Shown here: positions 17,325-24,379 of the stretch, one piece after another | How positions within the stretch are numbered: position 1 is the stretch's first letter | Layout: the number at the start of each line of letters is the position of its first letter | NCBI RefSeq assembly: GCF_001530125.1 | Contig: NZ_LDUG01000048.1 | Coordinates: forward strand, 63,933-127,932 | From: Thiobacillus denitrificans | GTDB lineage: Bacteria; Pseudomonadota; Gammaproteobacteria; Burkholderiales; Thiobacillaceae | Reading direction: 5' to 3' | Length of the DNA: 64,000 bases | Position numbers and translations under genes: made by a program | The notes under the pieces: model-generated | The model's input: only the letters and a program-made list of their open reading frames with translations | What the model was told of the DNA's origin: nothing | Database searches by the model: none

Positions 17325-18380
17325 ATGGCTGTAACGAATCTTAGACCGCCCAGCGTACTTGAATATAACCAACTCCCATGGGGCGACCTCATCTACGGTA
17401 CGAAGGAGCAGTTGCAGGGTATCGGCATCGCTGCCGGAATGGCGTTCCCTGGCGAACCCAACGGGCCGAAGAAAAGCCTTCGAGTTGCAGACCCGCGCGG
17501 ACTCAAGGCTCGTGTGGAAGCGTCTAACTTCAGAGGGGGTGGGATTTTCAATGCAAGCATTTCATTCCCGGGGCGCGATCGCCCTGAGCACGGGCACGTC
17601 ACTGATTCTGCTCCTGGAGTCAGCAAGAGTGAAGCTCCGTGGGGCGACGTCTTCACTGGCACGGCTGAATCATTGAGTTCCGCCGGACTTGTGCGACGCG
17701 ACCAATTGCCGGGCCAGCCAGGCATGCGCAAGGTGACCGTCACAATACTGGCTGACGGGTCCTTGCCCAAGGGATCGCCCACAGCAAATTGCCGAGAAGC
17801 GGATGAACCAGGGGCAATAAGAATTTCCAGAAAATCAAAGGCGCTCTACGAGGTATGTATTCGCGTGTCGGATGAGGAAGAGCAGCGCCGCCGTGATGAG
17901 CGTTCTCGTGCCGATCGAGAATGGGAAGCCCGGATGATGTCTTTGCCCCGCCCGGCACCATTGTGTTGCACCAGCCAGGAACGTAAGGAAATTGAGACCG
18001 CAAAAGCCCTTGTTGCCTCATGGCCCAAGTCCGCCGCGGCATTCCGTGAGAGGGCCGCCGGGCGGGTTGATACGTTGCTACAGTTTGTCAAGGCGCACTG
18101 CACGGACGGGATGCCGGGCGCCTGGGCTGGCGAACAATACGGGGGCTACAGGTTCGACGACGCCACCGTTGCAAGGGTCAATGCGCTCTCCGATGAACTG
18201 CTCGAGATAGTGAAAGCTGGGGGCGTCGTATTGGACATCGAACTGCGTAAGAAGCAGACACCTGCCTGCATTGCAGAAGAAGTGCCCGAGTCTGATGCCT
18301 ATGCTGAAAGCCCGATTCAATACGGTGGCAATGTGGTTCCCTTCCGAAAGCCGTGCCACCTGGGACCGAAACCTTTATGA
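17325..18380 (+). CDS. hypothetical protein with duplicated PWGD motif
   Basis: 351 residues, not recognised. The start at 17325 has AGGAG and is preferred to the longer frame. Two internal units resemble each other: QLPWGDLIYGTKEQLQGIG (about residues 17-35) and APWGDVFTGTAESLSSAGL (about residues 104-122), each followed by a G/P-rich turn and a predicted strand run. The C-terminal half has a charged helix around RRRDERSRADREWEARM and a region with ETAKALVASWPKSAAAF. No signal peptide or membrane segment. It lies between integrase and the regulator/replication genes; a similar position in satellites often holds accessory genes. Function unknown. Confidence 0.6.
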   Translation: MAVTNLRPPSVLEYNQLPWGDLIYGTKEQLQGIGIAAGMAFPGEPNGPKKSLRVADPRGLKARVEASNFRGGGIFNASISFPGRDRPEHGHVTDSAPGVSKSEAPWGDVFTGTAESLSSAGLVRRDQLPGQPGMRKVTVTILADGSLPKGSPTANCREADEPGAIRISRKSKALYEVCIRVSDEEEQRRRDERSRADREWEARMMSLPRPAPLCCTSQERKEIETAKALVASWPKSAAAFRERAAGRVDTLLQFVKAHCTDGMPGAWAGEQYGGYRFDDATVARVNALSDELLEIVKAGGVVLDIELRKKQTPACIAEEVPESDAYAESPIQYGGNVVPFRKPCHLGPKPL

Positions 18381-18391
18381 GAGGAAATGAC

Positions 18392-18532
18392 ATGACCAGC
18401 AAAAAACAAACTCGGAAAGCCCGCGGCAAGCGCGGTCAGACGATCCGTGTAACCACCAGCGGCAAGCCGCCAATATCGGGGGCTGTGGCGTTCGCGCACT
18501 TACTGGCCAAAGTCAGCGCAACGAGTCCTTGA
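18392..18532 (+). CDS. small basic protein (46 aa)
   Basis: A short frame with GAGGAAAT before its ATG, 11 bases after the previous gene, encodes MTSKKQTRKARGKRGQTIRV... and ends just before a rho-independent terminator. The N-terminal 20 residues are strongly basic, the rest mildly hydrophobic. A nucleic-acid-binding role is possible but unproven. Position before a terminator and a good ribosome site support it as a real gene. Confidence 0.5.
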   Translation: MTSKKQTRKARGKRGQTIRVTTSGKPPISGAVAFAHLLAKVSATSP

Positions 18533-18563
18533 CGCTCTACAGGTAGTCGAATCAGTTTGAAAG

Positions 18564-18590
18564 GCCCGCCCTGTGCGGGCTTTTCTCTTT
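18564..18590 (+). terminator. rho-independent terminator
   Basis: Perfect 6-bp stem GCCCGC/GCGGGC with a five-base loop, followed by TTTTCTCTTTT. It closes the integrase-side transcription unit before the AlpA gene. Confidence 0.8.
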
Positions 18591-18668
18591 TGTGCCGGGG
18601 GGGGGTGTGCGTACCTAGGAAAATGGAAAATAGTCTTTGTACTCCCTTGAATTTAACGGAGTACAAAG

Positions 18669-18872
18669 ATGGTCAACATAATCCGCCTCCCTGACGTGAT
18701 GGCCCGCACTGGCCTTTCGCGGTCCTCAGTCTTTCTGAAGGTCAAAACCGGCGACATGCCGCCGCCCATCAAGTTGGGTGTTCGCGCGACTGGCTGGGTT
18801 GCCGAGGAAGTCGACAACTGGATCAAACAGCGCGTGGCGGCGAGCCGTCCGACCCCGCGCGCCGAGGGCTGA
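18669..18872 (+). CDS. alpA: AlpA-family HTH regulator 1
   Basis: 67 residues: IIRLPDVMARTGLSRSSVFLK followed by GDMPPPIKLGVRATGWVAEEVDNWI is the classic AlpA/MerR-like winged helix that regulates integrase or excision in P4-like and PICI-type elements. It sits at the head of the replication gene block, three bases before the helicase, after a terminator and an AT-richer gap likely to hold its promoter. It may act as activator or excisionase. The downstream translated tail PRAEG overlaps nothing. Confidence 0.9.
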   Translation: MVNIIRLPDVMARTGLSRSSVFLKVKTGDMPPPIKLGVRATGWVAEEVDNWIKQRVAASRPTPRAEG

Positions 18873-18875
18873 GTC

Positions 18876-20408
18876 ATGCGGCCCGATGCAGGGTTGGCAA
18901 CGCTCCGCCCCTACCAGTCCAGCGCGGTGGAGCAGGCCCGAGAGAATGGACGTGCCGGCGTCCTGCGCCAGATCATCTATTCCCCCACGGGGAGCGGCAA
19001 GACCGAGATTGCCATTGCGCTGATCCACTCGGCCAACAGTAAGGGCAGGCGCGTGGCGTTCGTCGCCAACCGGATCGGGCTTGTGGAGCAGGCTGCGCGC
19101 CGCCTGCGCGAGTCCGGCCTGAGTGTTGGCGTGCTGCAGGGTGACAACACCCACCGGCTGGATGCGCCCGTGCTGGTGTGCTCGATCCATACCGTGGCCA
19201 GGCGAGGCTTGCCCGTCGACATCGACGTGATCGTGATCGACGAGGCCCACGGCGTCGCCGGATCCAGCCACTACCGCGATCTGCTGTTCCGCTACAACGC
19301 CCTGCCAGTGATCGGACTTAGCGCCACGCCGTTCGCCAAGGGCCTGGGCAAGCATTACGACAAGCTGGGGGGGGCGTTGTTCGAGCGCATCGTGCAAGCG
19401 GCCAGCATCCGGGAATTGATCGACATGGGCTTCCTGGTCGACTGCGACATCTACGCGCCGACTGAACCTGACCTTTCCGGCGTCGCCATGGTGCGCAACG
19501 CATTCGGTGAGCAGGATTACAACGAGCGCCAACTGGCCGCCGCAGTCGATAAGCCGTCCCTCGTTGGCGACATCGTGGCCCACTGGAGACGGCTGGCGCG
19601 CGACCTGCCCACGGTCTGCTTTGCGACCAGCATTGCCCACAGCAAGCACATCGCCAGCGAGTTCAACGCCGCCGGCATCTCCGCTGAGCACATCGACTGC
19701 TACACCGACGAGGAAGAACGCCGCGGCATCCTGGCGCGAGTCACCAGCGGACAGACGAGGGTGATCAGCAACGTGGGGATTTTGGCCGAAGGCTGGGACA
19801 TGCCGGCCTGCGGCGTGATGATCCTGGCGCGGCCGACGCGAAGCCTGACCCGCTGGATTCAAATGGCGGGCAGGGTGCTACGTCCCTATCCGCGGAAAGG
19901 GCGAGCCATCATCCTCGACCACTCCGGCAGCGCTGCACGCTTGGGCTATCCGACCGACGATCTGCCGCTTGAGCTGGATGACGGCGCGGCGAAAAAGCCA
20001 GGGGCCGGCAAGGAGAAGGAAGAGCCGAAGCCCAAGAAATGCCCGTCATGCAGCTACATGAAGCCGGCGAGGGTTCACACCTGCCCGGCGTGCGGGTTGG
20101 CGCCCGAGCGGCCGTCCGAGGTCGAGGTGGAGCCCGGCGAGCTCGTAAGGCTCAAACGTGACAGGAAGCCGACGCGCGAAGAGAAGCAGGCGTTCTATAG
20201 CCAGTTGCTTGAGCTGTCCGTCGATGAGAAATGGAGTCCGCATCGCGCGGCGTGCGTGTACAGGGACAAGTTCGGCGTCTATCCCAAGGGGCTTGAGAAG
20301 GTTCCAGAGCCGGCAACGCAGGAGGTGCGCAACTTCGTGACCTCAAGGCAAATCGCCTACATCAACGCCAAGCGGAAGGAGGCCGGCAATGCTGCAGCCC
20401 GTCCGTGA
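18876..20408 (+). CDS. superfamily 2 DEAD/DEAH-type helicase with zinc ribbon
   Basis: 510 residues. Walker A is YSPTGSGKTEIA, Walker B is VIDEAHG, motif III is GLSATPF, and motif VI is QMAGRVLRPYPRKG. After a charged linker near residue 375 a zinc ribbon CPSCSYMK...CPACGLAP follows. Such proteins resemble the helicase/ATPase encoded in the replication modules of phages and satellites. It starts three bases after alpA and overlaps the primase gene by 20 bases, so the replication genes are one transcription unit. Confidence 0.9.
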   Translation: MRPDAGLATLRPYQSSAVEQARENGRAGVLRQIIYSPTGSGKTEIAIALIHSANSKGRRVAFVANRIGLVEQAARRLRESGLSVGVLQGDNTHRLDAPVLVCSIHTVARRGLPVDIDVIVIDEAHGVAGSSHYRDLLFRYNALPVIGLSATPFAKGLGKHYDKLGGALFERIVQAASIRELIDMGFLVDCDIYAPTEPDLSGVAMVRNAFGEQDYNERQLAAAVDKPSLVGDIVAHWRRLARDLPTVCFATSIAHSKHIASEFNAAGISAEHIDCYTDEEERRGILARVTSGQTRVISNVGILAEGWDMPACGVMILARPTRSLTRWIQMAGRVLRPYPRKGRAIILDHSGSAARLGYPTDDLPLELDDGAAKKPGAGKEKEEPKPKKCPSCSYMKPARVHTCPACGLAPERPSEVEVEPGELVRLKRDRKPTREEKQAFYSQLLELSVDEKWSPHRAACVYRDKFGVYPKGLEKVPEPATQEVRNFVTSRQIAYINAKRKEAGNAAARP

Positions 20409-21363
20409 GGTAGCACAAGGCCGCTGGACCGGCATCCTGTCCAGTTTCGGCCTGACCGACAAGCAGCTATCAGGTAAGCACGCGGCTTGTCCGGTGTGTG
20501 GCGGGAAAGACAGGTTCCGCTTCGATAACCAGGATGGACGCGGGACGTTCTTCTGCTCGCACTGCGGGGCTGGTGATGGCGTCCAGTTGGTGATGAGCCT
20601 CAAGGGCATCGACTTCAAGACGGCCGCCCATGAGATCGAGTCCATTGCTGGGGTGGTGCAGCAGGTTCAGGTCGCCAAAGTGCCCGACGAGAAGCAAAAG
20701 CTGGATGCGCTACGCCGGGTGTGGGCTGAATCCAAGCCCCTGGCCATAAGCGATGAGGTGATGCGCTACCTGGCAGGGCGCGGTCTCGATCTGACGACGT
20801 CACCCGACAACCTGCGACTGCACCCAGCCCTTCCGTATTACGAGGGCAAGACGCTCGTCGGCAAGTTCCCGGCGATGGTTGCGCTGGTCCATGCACCGGA
20901 CGGCACGGGCGCAACCCTGCATCGGACCTACATCGCGGACGGCCACAAAGCACCGGTCGAGTGTCCGAAAAAATTGATGAGCGGGAAACCCGTCACAGGC
21001 GGCGCCATTCGCTTATCGGGCGTCGGTGAAGTGGTAGGCATAGCCGAGGGCATAGAAACGGCCCTGGCGGCTTCCATTCAGTTCGGCATTCCGGTTTGGT
21101 CATGCGTCACGGCGCACGGCATCGAGACATTCGAGCCGCCCGCAGGCGTGAAGCGCATCACGATCTTCGCCGACAACGACGCGAGCTTCACCGGACATAA
21201 GGCCGCATACATCGCTGCTTTCCGGTTGGTGCAGCAGGGGTTTGATGTCGAGGTGAAAGTCCCGGCAGCTGTCGGCGACTGGCTCGACGTGCTGCCGGGT
21301 GCGCGTACTGGCACGACAGAAGCCGACACTGGACGCATCCAGACAAACAAGGGGTATCGATGA
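20389..21363 (+). CDS. zinc-ribbon/Toprim DNA primase
   Basis: 324 residues with an N-terminal zinc motif CPVCGGKDRFRF...CSHCGAGDG and a Toprim domain with GIAEGIETALAA and ITIFADNDASFTG. This is the short P4/plasmid-type primase without a helicase part, matching the separate RepA-like ATPase encoded downstream. The ATG at 20389 has AAGGAGG and overlaps the helicase gene end. It synthesises primers for element replication. Confidence 0.92.
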   Translation: MLQPVREVAQGRWTGILSSFGLTDKQLSGKHAACPVCGGKDRFRFDNQDGRGTFFCSHCGAGDGVQLVMSLKGIDFKTAAHEIESIAGVVQQVQVAKVPDEKQKLDALRRVWAESKPLAISDEVMRYLAGRGLDLTTSPDNLRLHPALPYYEGKTLVGKFPAMVALVHAPDGTGATLHRTYIADGHKAPVECPKKLMSGKPVTGGAIRLSGVGEVVGIAEGIETALAASIQFGIPVWSCVTAHGIETFEPPAGVKRITIFADNDASFTGHKAAYIAAFRLVQQGFDVEVKVPAAVGDWLDVLPGARTGTTEADTGRIQTNKGYR

Positions 21364-21554
21364 AGCTGATTTCATACGAGAGCGTGCTGCGCAAGCTGGG
21401 CGGTGATGAGGGGCCGTGTCAGCGAACTGTCGAACGGATGGTCGATCGCGGTGAGTTCGTTCAGCCGGTGCAGGTTGCACCCAGGCGGTTGATGTTCATC
21501 GAGGACGAAGTCGATGCATGGATCAAGCAGCGGCAGCGGAAGGGAACGGCATGA
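21360..21554 (+). CDS. AlpA-like HTH protein 2
   Basis: 64 residues: SYESVLRKLGGDEGPCQRTVE, then RGEFVQPVQVAPRRLMFIE and DEVDAWIKQ. It shares the AlpA winged-helix plan but has an insertion in the first turn. The ATG overlaps the primase stop (ATGA) and its stop overlaps the RepA start, so it is tightly coupled between two replication proteins. It may guide replication or copy control; no target is known. Confidence 0.75.
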   Translation: MKLISYESVLRKLGGDEGPCQRTVERMVDRGEFVQPVQVAPRRLMFIEDEVDAWIKQRQRKGTA

Positions 21555-22735
21555 CAATCGATGCCCTTGCGCATTCGCCACCGAGGATTTCTGCCCAAAA
21601 AGAAGCCCCACCACAAGGGCGGGGCGCACAAGGTAAAACACTCTTTGAGCATGGTAGCGCACAGAAAAATCAAAGCCGCATGACGGCTGACCCGTTCGGT
21701 GATGCGGCGCCAATGCGATTCAAGCTTCAATCCGGGGCGGACCTATGCAACGCCCCGTTGATGCGCTGGATGGTGCGCGGGGTGCTTCCAGCGGAAGGGC
21801 TAGCCGCACTGTACGGCGCCAGTGGAAGCGGAAAAAGTTTCCTGATGCTGGCCATAGCCGCCGCTGTTGCCGAGGGGGCCGAATGGTTTGGCCGCCGGGT
21901 AACACAAGCCCCTGCCACCTACGTTGTGCTGGAGGGCGAGGCCGGGATGGGCAAAAGGGTTAGAGCATGGAGCCAGCACCACAAAAGGCCCGTGCCCGAC
22001 GAGCTGCGCTTCATAGCACAGCCTTTCGACATCTTGAGTAACGACGTGATCGAATTGGCCAAGGCGATTATTGCCGGTGGCGGGGGTGGCGGGCTGGTGA
22101 TCGTCGACACCTTGAATCGTGCCGCACCCGGAGCCGATGAAAACTCAAGCGTAGACATGGGTAACCTGATCGCCGCATGTAAGCGCCTGCAAGGGCTGAT
22201 TGGCGGCCTGGTGCTCCTGGTGCACCACACTGGCAAGGACACAACGAAGGGGCTGCGCGGGCATTCGAGTCTTTATGCCGCCCTTGATGGTGCGATCGAA
22301 GTAAGCGCCAGCGACACCCGCAGATCCTGGAGCGTGGCCAAGTCGAAGGATGACGTCACCGGAGAAGCGCACCCGTTCAAGCTGTCAGTCGTGCAAGTTG
22401 GAACCGATGACGAGGGCGAGGCCATCACTTCTTGCGTGGCCCTATCGGATGAATCGGCTGACGCAATCAAACAGGCCAAGAGGCCGACGCTGCGCAGTAA
22501 CCAGAAGATCGCAAACGAAGCCATAGGGGAAGCGCTACGCAATTCTCCGCACGCTGGCAAGGAAGGCGCACCAACAGGAAGGCCGTGCATTCAATATGCC
22601 GATGCCGTGGCGATTGTTTCCGAGCGCATCCCCGCCGATGCCAGGCATAAAACATCACGCGCCAAGGTGGCAATCACTGGACTGGTAGAGCGTGGCTTTC
22701 TCGCAATCAAAGGGGACTGGTTATGGGACAAGTGA
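21551..22735 (+). CDS. RepA-like hexameric ATPase/helicase
   Basis: 394 residues of the AAA_25/RecA-like family related to RSF1010 RepA. Walker A is LYGASGSGKSFL, Walker B is GGLVIVDTLNRAAPG, and the third motif is LVLLVHHTGKDTTKGLRGHS. The C-terminal 90 residues look like a winged helix (ISERIPADARHKTSRAKV). ATG 21551 overlaps the previous stop by ATGA. With primase and SF2 helicase it should unwind DNA during element replication. Confidence 0.88.
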   Translation: MTIDALAHSPPRISAQKEAPPQGRGAQGKTLFEHGSAQKNQSRMTADPFGDAAPMRFKLQSGADLCNAPLMRWMVRGVLPAEGLAALYGASGSGKSFLMLAIAAAVAEGAEWFGRRVTQAPATYVVLEGEAGMGKRVRAWSQHHKRPVPDELRFIAQPFDILSNDVIELAKAIIAGGGGGGLVIVDTLNRAAPGADENSSVDMGNLIAACKRLQGLIGGLVLLVHHTGKDTTKGLRGHSSLYAALDGAIEVSASDTRRSWSVAKSKDDVTGEAHPFKLSVVQVGTDDEGEAITSCVALSDESADAIKQAKRPTLRSNQKIANEAIGEALRNSPHAGKEGAPTGRPCIQYADAVAIVSERIPADARHKTSRAKVAITGLVERGFLAIKGDWLWDK

Positions 22736-22947
22736 CCGCCTCCCCGTTTCGCCCCCCCCGTTTCGCCCCCTTCCCTAAAGGGAGAAGGGCGAAGCGGGAA
22801 GCGGGGCCCTTTTCCCGGTTGAACCGAAATAACACGAAACGGGCGAAGCGGGAAGCGGGGGAAGCCCGTGCCTTAAGGCTTGCAGACGTTTCCCAGCGAT
22901 TCCCGAAATGTCCCGAAACGGGAATGGCAGAGACAGGTGCGAACTGA
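22723..22947 (+). CDS. possible small basic protein in repeat region
   Basis: 74-codon frame overlapping the RepA end by 13 bases with AAGGGG upstream. The product is basic and contains KREAG twice because the DNA below it is repetitive (see 22743-22860). Its composition follows the repeats, so it may be chance. No family recognised. Confidence 0.25.
   Translation: MGQVTASPFRPPRFAPFPKGRRAKREAGPFSRLNRNNTKRAKREAGEARALRLADVSQRFPKCPETGMAETGAN
22743..22860. repeat. GC-rich direct and inverted repeats (possible origin iterons)
   Basis: CCCGTTTCGCCC occurs at 22743-22754 and 22757-22768 with 14-base step. Its near complement GGGCGAAGCGGGAAGCGGGG occurs at 22787-22806 and 22841-22860, exact over 20 bases. 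The motif lies right after the RepA-like gene, where an origin of replication would be expected. CCCGAAACGGG also appears near 22912. Confidence 0.45.
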
Positions 22948-23254
22948 TGCGAATTGGTGCGAATCACCAATCGGCACCAACCCCGCACCTGATGCTGATG
23001 AAGGCCCTAGCCATGAGAGATGGTGGTTGGAACTTGAGCCCACGCATCCAATCCTGGCTGGGTAATGGGGGAGGCAAGCAGCGGCGCATATCTGAGCGCA
23101 GCGCGGGGTGCTGGCGTCGCGTTGAGGCAATCGGCAGCCGAGTATGGCGGAACCATGCTCCGCTTGACGGCCTTGCTGGATGCGGTGTTTCGTCTGTTTG
23201 TGTGTTGATACCCACCGCGATACCCATCATTTACCCGACAGAAAGGCTCGCGTG
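22948..23254. other. intergenic stretch without confident gene
   Basis: Short frames are present on both strands, including one running 22908-23255, but none shows a ribosome site together with plausible composition. AT-rich T/C runs lie near 23195-23235 before the next small gene. Confidence 0.5.
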
Positions 23255-23377
23255 ATGATCCAGCCCGACCATGTTGAACTGCTTACCCGCACCCGCGAGA
23301 TGGTCGAAACGATGCGCCACCACCCGCCTGGCTCGCCGGCCGCGCTTCTGCTCAGCAAATTCTTACCGGGTGGATAG
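23255..23377 (+). CDS. small hypothetical protein (40 aa)
   Basis: ATG 23255 follows GAAAGG at a usable distance. The product MIQPDHVELLTRTREMVETM... is a short helical protein ending in LLLSKFLPGG. Its 3' end overlaps the convergent minus-strand small membrane gene by 15 bases. Not recognised. Supported by composition and ribosome site only. Confidence 0.4.
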   Translation: MIQPDHVELLTRTREMVETMRHHPPGSPAALLLSKFLPGG

Positions 23378-23530
23378 GACTACGAGGGCGTAGATCAGTT
23401 TCCCAACATACCACGCCAGCACCAGCGCGACCGGCAGGCGCATGCCGCTGCCGTAGGTGAGCCAAGCCCACACGTCGCGCCAGGTGGCGCCGCGCACCTT
23501 GTACCTGATCTCCCGCATCAGTTCGCTCAT
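23363..23530 (-). CDS. small membrane protein (55 aa)
   Basis: Encoded opposite to the surrounding phage genes. MSELMREIRYKVRGATWRDV is followed by one hydrophobic segment LPVALVLAWYVGKLIYALVVL. The start overlaps the stop of the lipoprotein gene by ATGA. A small membrane protein paired with a lipoprotein could be a lysis (holin/spanin-like) unit or a cargo pair; no motif decides this. Confidence 0.5.
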   Translation of the reverse strand: MSELMREIRYKVRGATWRDVWAWLTYGSGMRLPVALVLAWYVGKLIYALVVLSTR

Positions 23531-23748
23531 GACTTAACGCAGTTGAATGCGTCGGTAAAGGCATTGGGCTTGCCGGCGAACTGCGCGTGTCTGCCGTGTT
23601 TGGCGCAGTGCGCCTCGGCAGCGGGCAGGGTGAGCGCGGCTTCCGAGTTGGCCCAATTCACCGAGACGGCATGTTCGGTGCCGGTGACGCGCGGCGGCTG
23701 GGCGGCGCAGCCTGCAAGCAGCAGGGCGGCGATGATGATTGTTCTCAT
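23527..23748 (-). CDS. small lipoprotein (73 aa)
   Basis: MRTIIIAALLLAGCAAQPP is a clear lipoprotein signal with lipobox LAGC. The mature part of about 60 residues contains two further cysteines (AHCAKHG and AFNCVKS), which may form a disulfide in the periplasm. It reads against the element's main direction and is coupled to the membrane protein gene. Candidate outer spanin or surface moron; not recognised by family. Confidence 0.6.
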   Translation of the reverse strand: MRTIIIAALLLAGCAAQPPRVTGTEHAVSVNWANSEAALTLPAAEAHCAKHGRHAQFAGKPNAFTDAFNCVKS

Positions 23749-23844
23749 GGGCGACTCCTCCTGCCGGGAGTTTAGCCGAGGGTGCGCGTACAGCAGTAGC
23801 CCGCGTATAGATTCAGGCTACAGCAACAGCCATCACGCCACCCT

Positions 23845-24036
23845 ATGAAGCTTCTGTCCTACAGCGACCTGGTTTACCGGCTGAGGCTCAGCCGCAGCAC
23901 TCTCGAGCGCATGGTTGTTCGCGCAGAAATACCGCCACCGGTACAGGTGTCATCGGGAGCAGTTCGCTTTGTCGAAGACGAGATAGAGGCGTGGCTCACG
24001 ACCTGCCCACGCACGAAGACCACCCCGGCAAGTTGA
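23845..24036 (+). CDS. AlpA-like HTH protein 3
   Basis: 63 residues: KLLSYSDLVYRLRLSRSTLE, then EIPPPVQVSSGAVRFVEDEIEAWL. It is closer to AlpA-like protein 2 (both begin MKLxSY) than to protein 1. It stands at the head of the virion-protein block, 32 bases before the next gene, so it may control late expression. Three such paralogues in one element is unusual. Confidence 0.75.
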   Translation: MKLLSYSDLVYRLRLSRSTLERMVVRAEIPPPVQVSSGAVRFVEDEIEAWLTTCPRTKTTPAS

Positions 24037-24067
24037 AACAACCCACCCTCACCAAGAGGATATGACC

Positions 24068-24379
24068 ATGACCAACCACATTCCCGCCGCCGTGCCATGC
24101 CCTGATCCCGGCAGCACGTTTATGGAAATCGCCGCGAAGATCATCGCTGCGGAAGAAACAGCGCGCAAGGAAATAAGGAGGGCACGGGCTCAGATTGAAG
24201 CGTCCAATAACGAACGCTGGCTGGCAGAGAAAAGGCTTGATTTTGCGAAAGACGAGCTGGCCGACGTGCTGGCGTCCATCGATGCGGCCAAAGCAAGACT
24301 CGCCAGTATTCAGGCGCTGACTGCCATAGAGGCAGATCGCGTCCTGCAAGCGCTTAATCAGGAAGAGTTCCATGCCTAA
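24068..24379 (+). CDS. coiled-coil hypothetical protein
   Basis: 103 residues, mostly one long charged helix (EETARKEIRRARAQIE...LASIDAAKARLASI), likely coiled coil. The second ATG at 24068 is preferred because AAGAGG lies eight bases before it; the first is too close. It overlaps the next gene by eight bases. Function unknown; position suggests a virion-associated or regulatory partner of the ejection proteins. Confidence 0.55.
   Translation: MTNHIPAAVPCPDPGSTFMEIAAKIIAAEETARKEIRRARAQIEASNNERWLAEKRLDFAKDELADVLASIDAAKARLASIQALTAIEADRVLQALNQEEFHA

Noticed and set aside
22908-23255. 115-codon frame in the post-RepA gap
   Set aside because: No ribosome site, biased mixed composition and several other frames of similar length in the same stretch.
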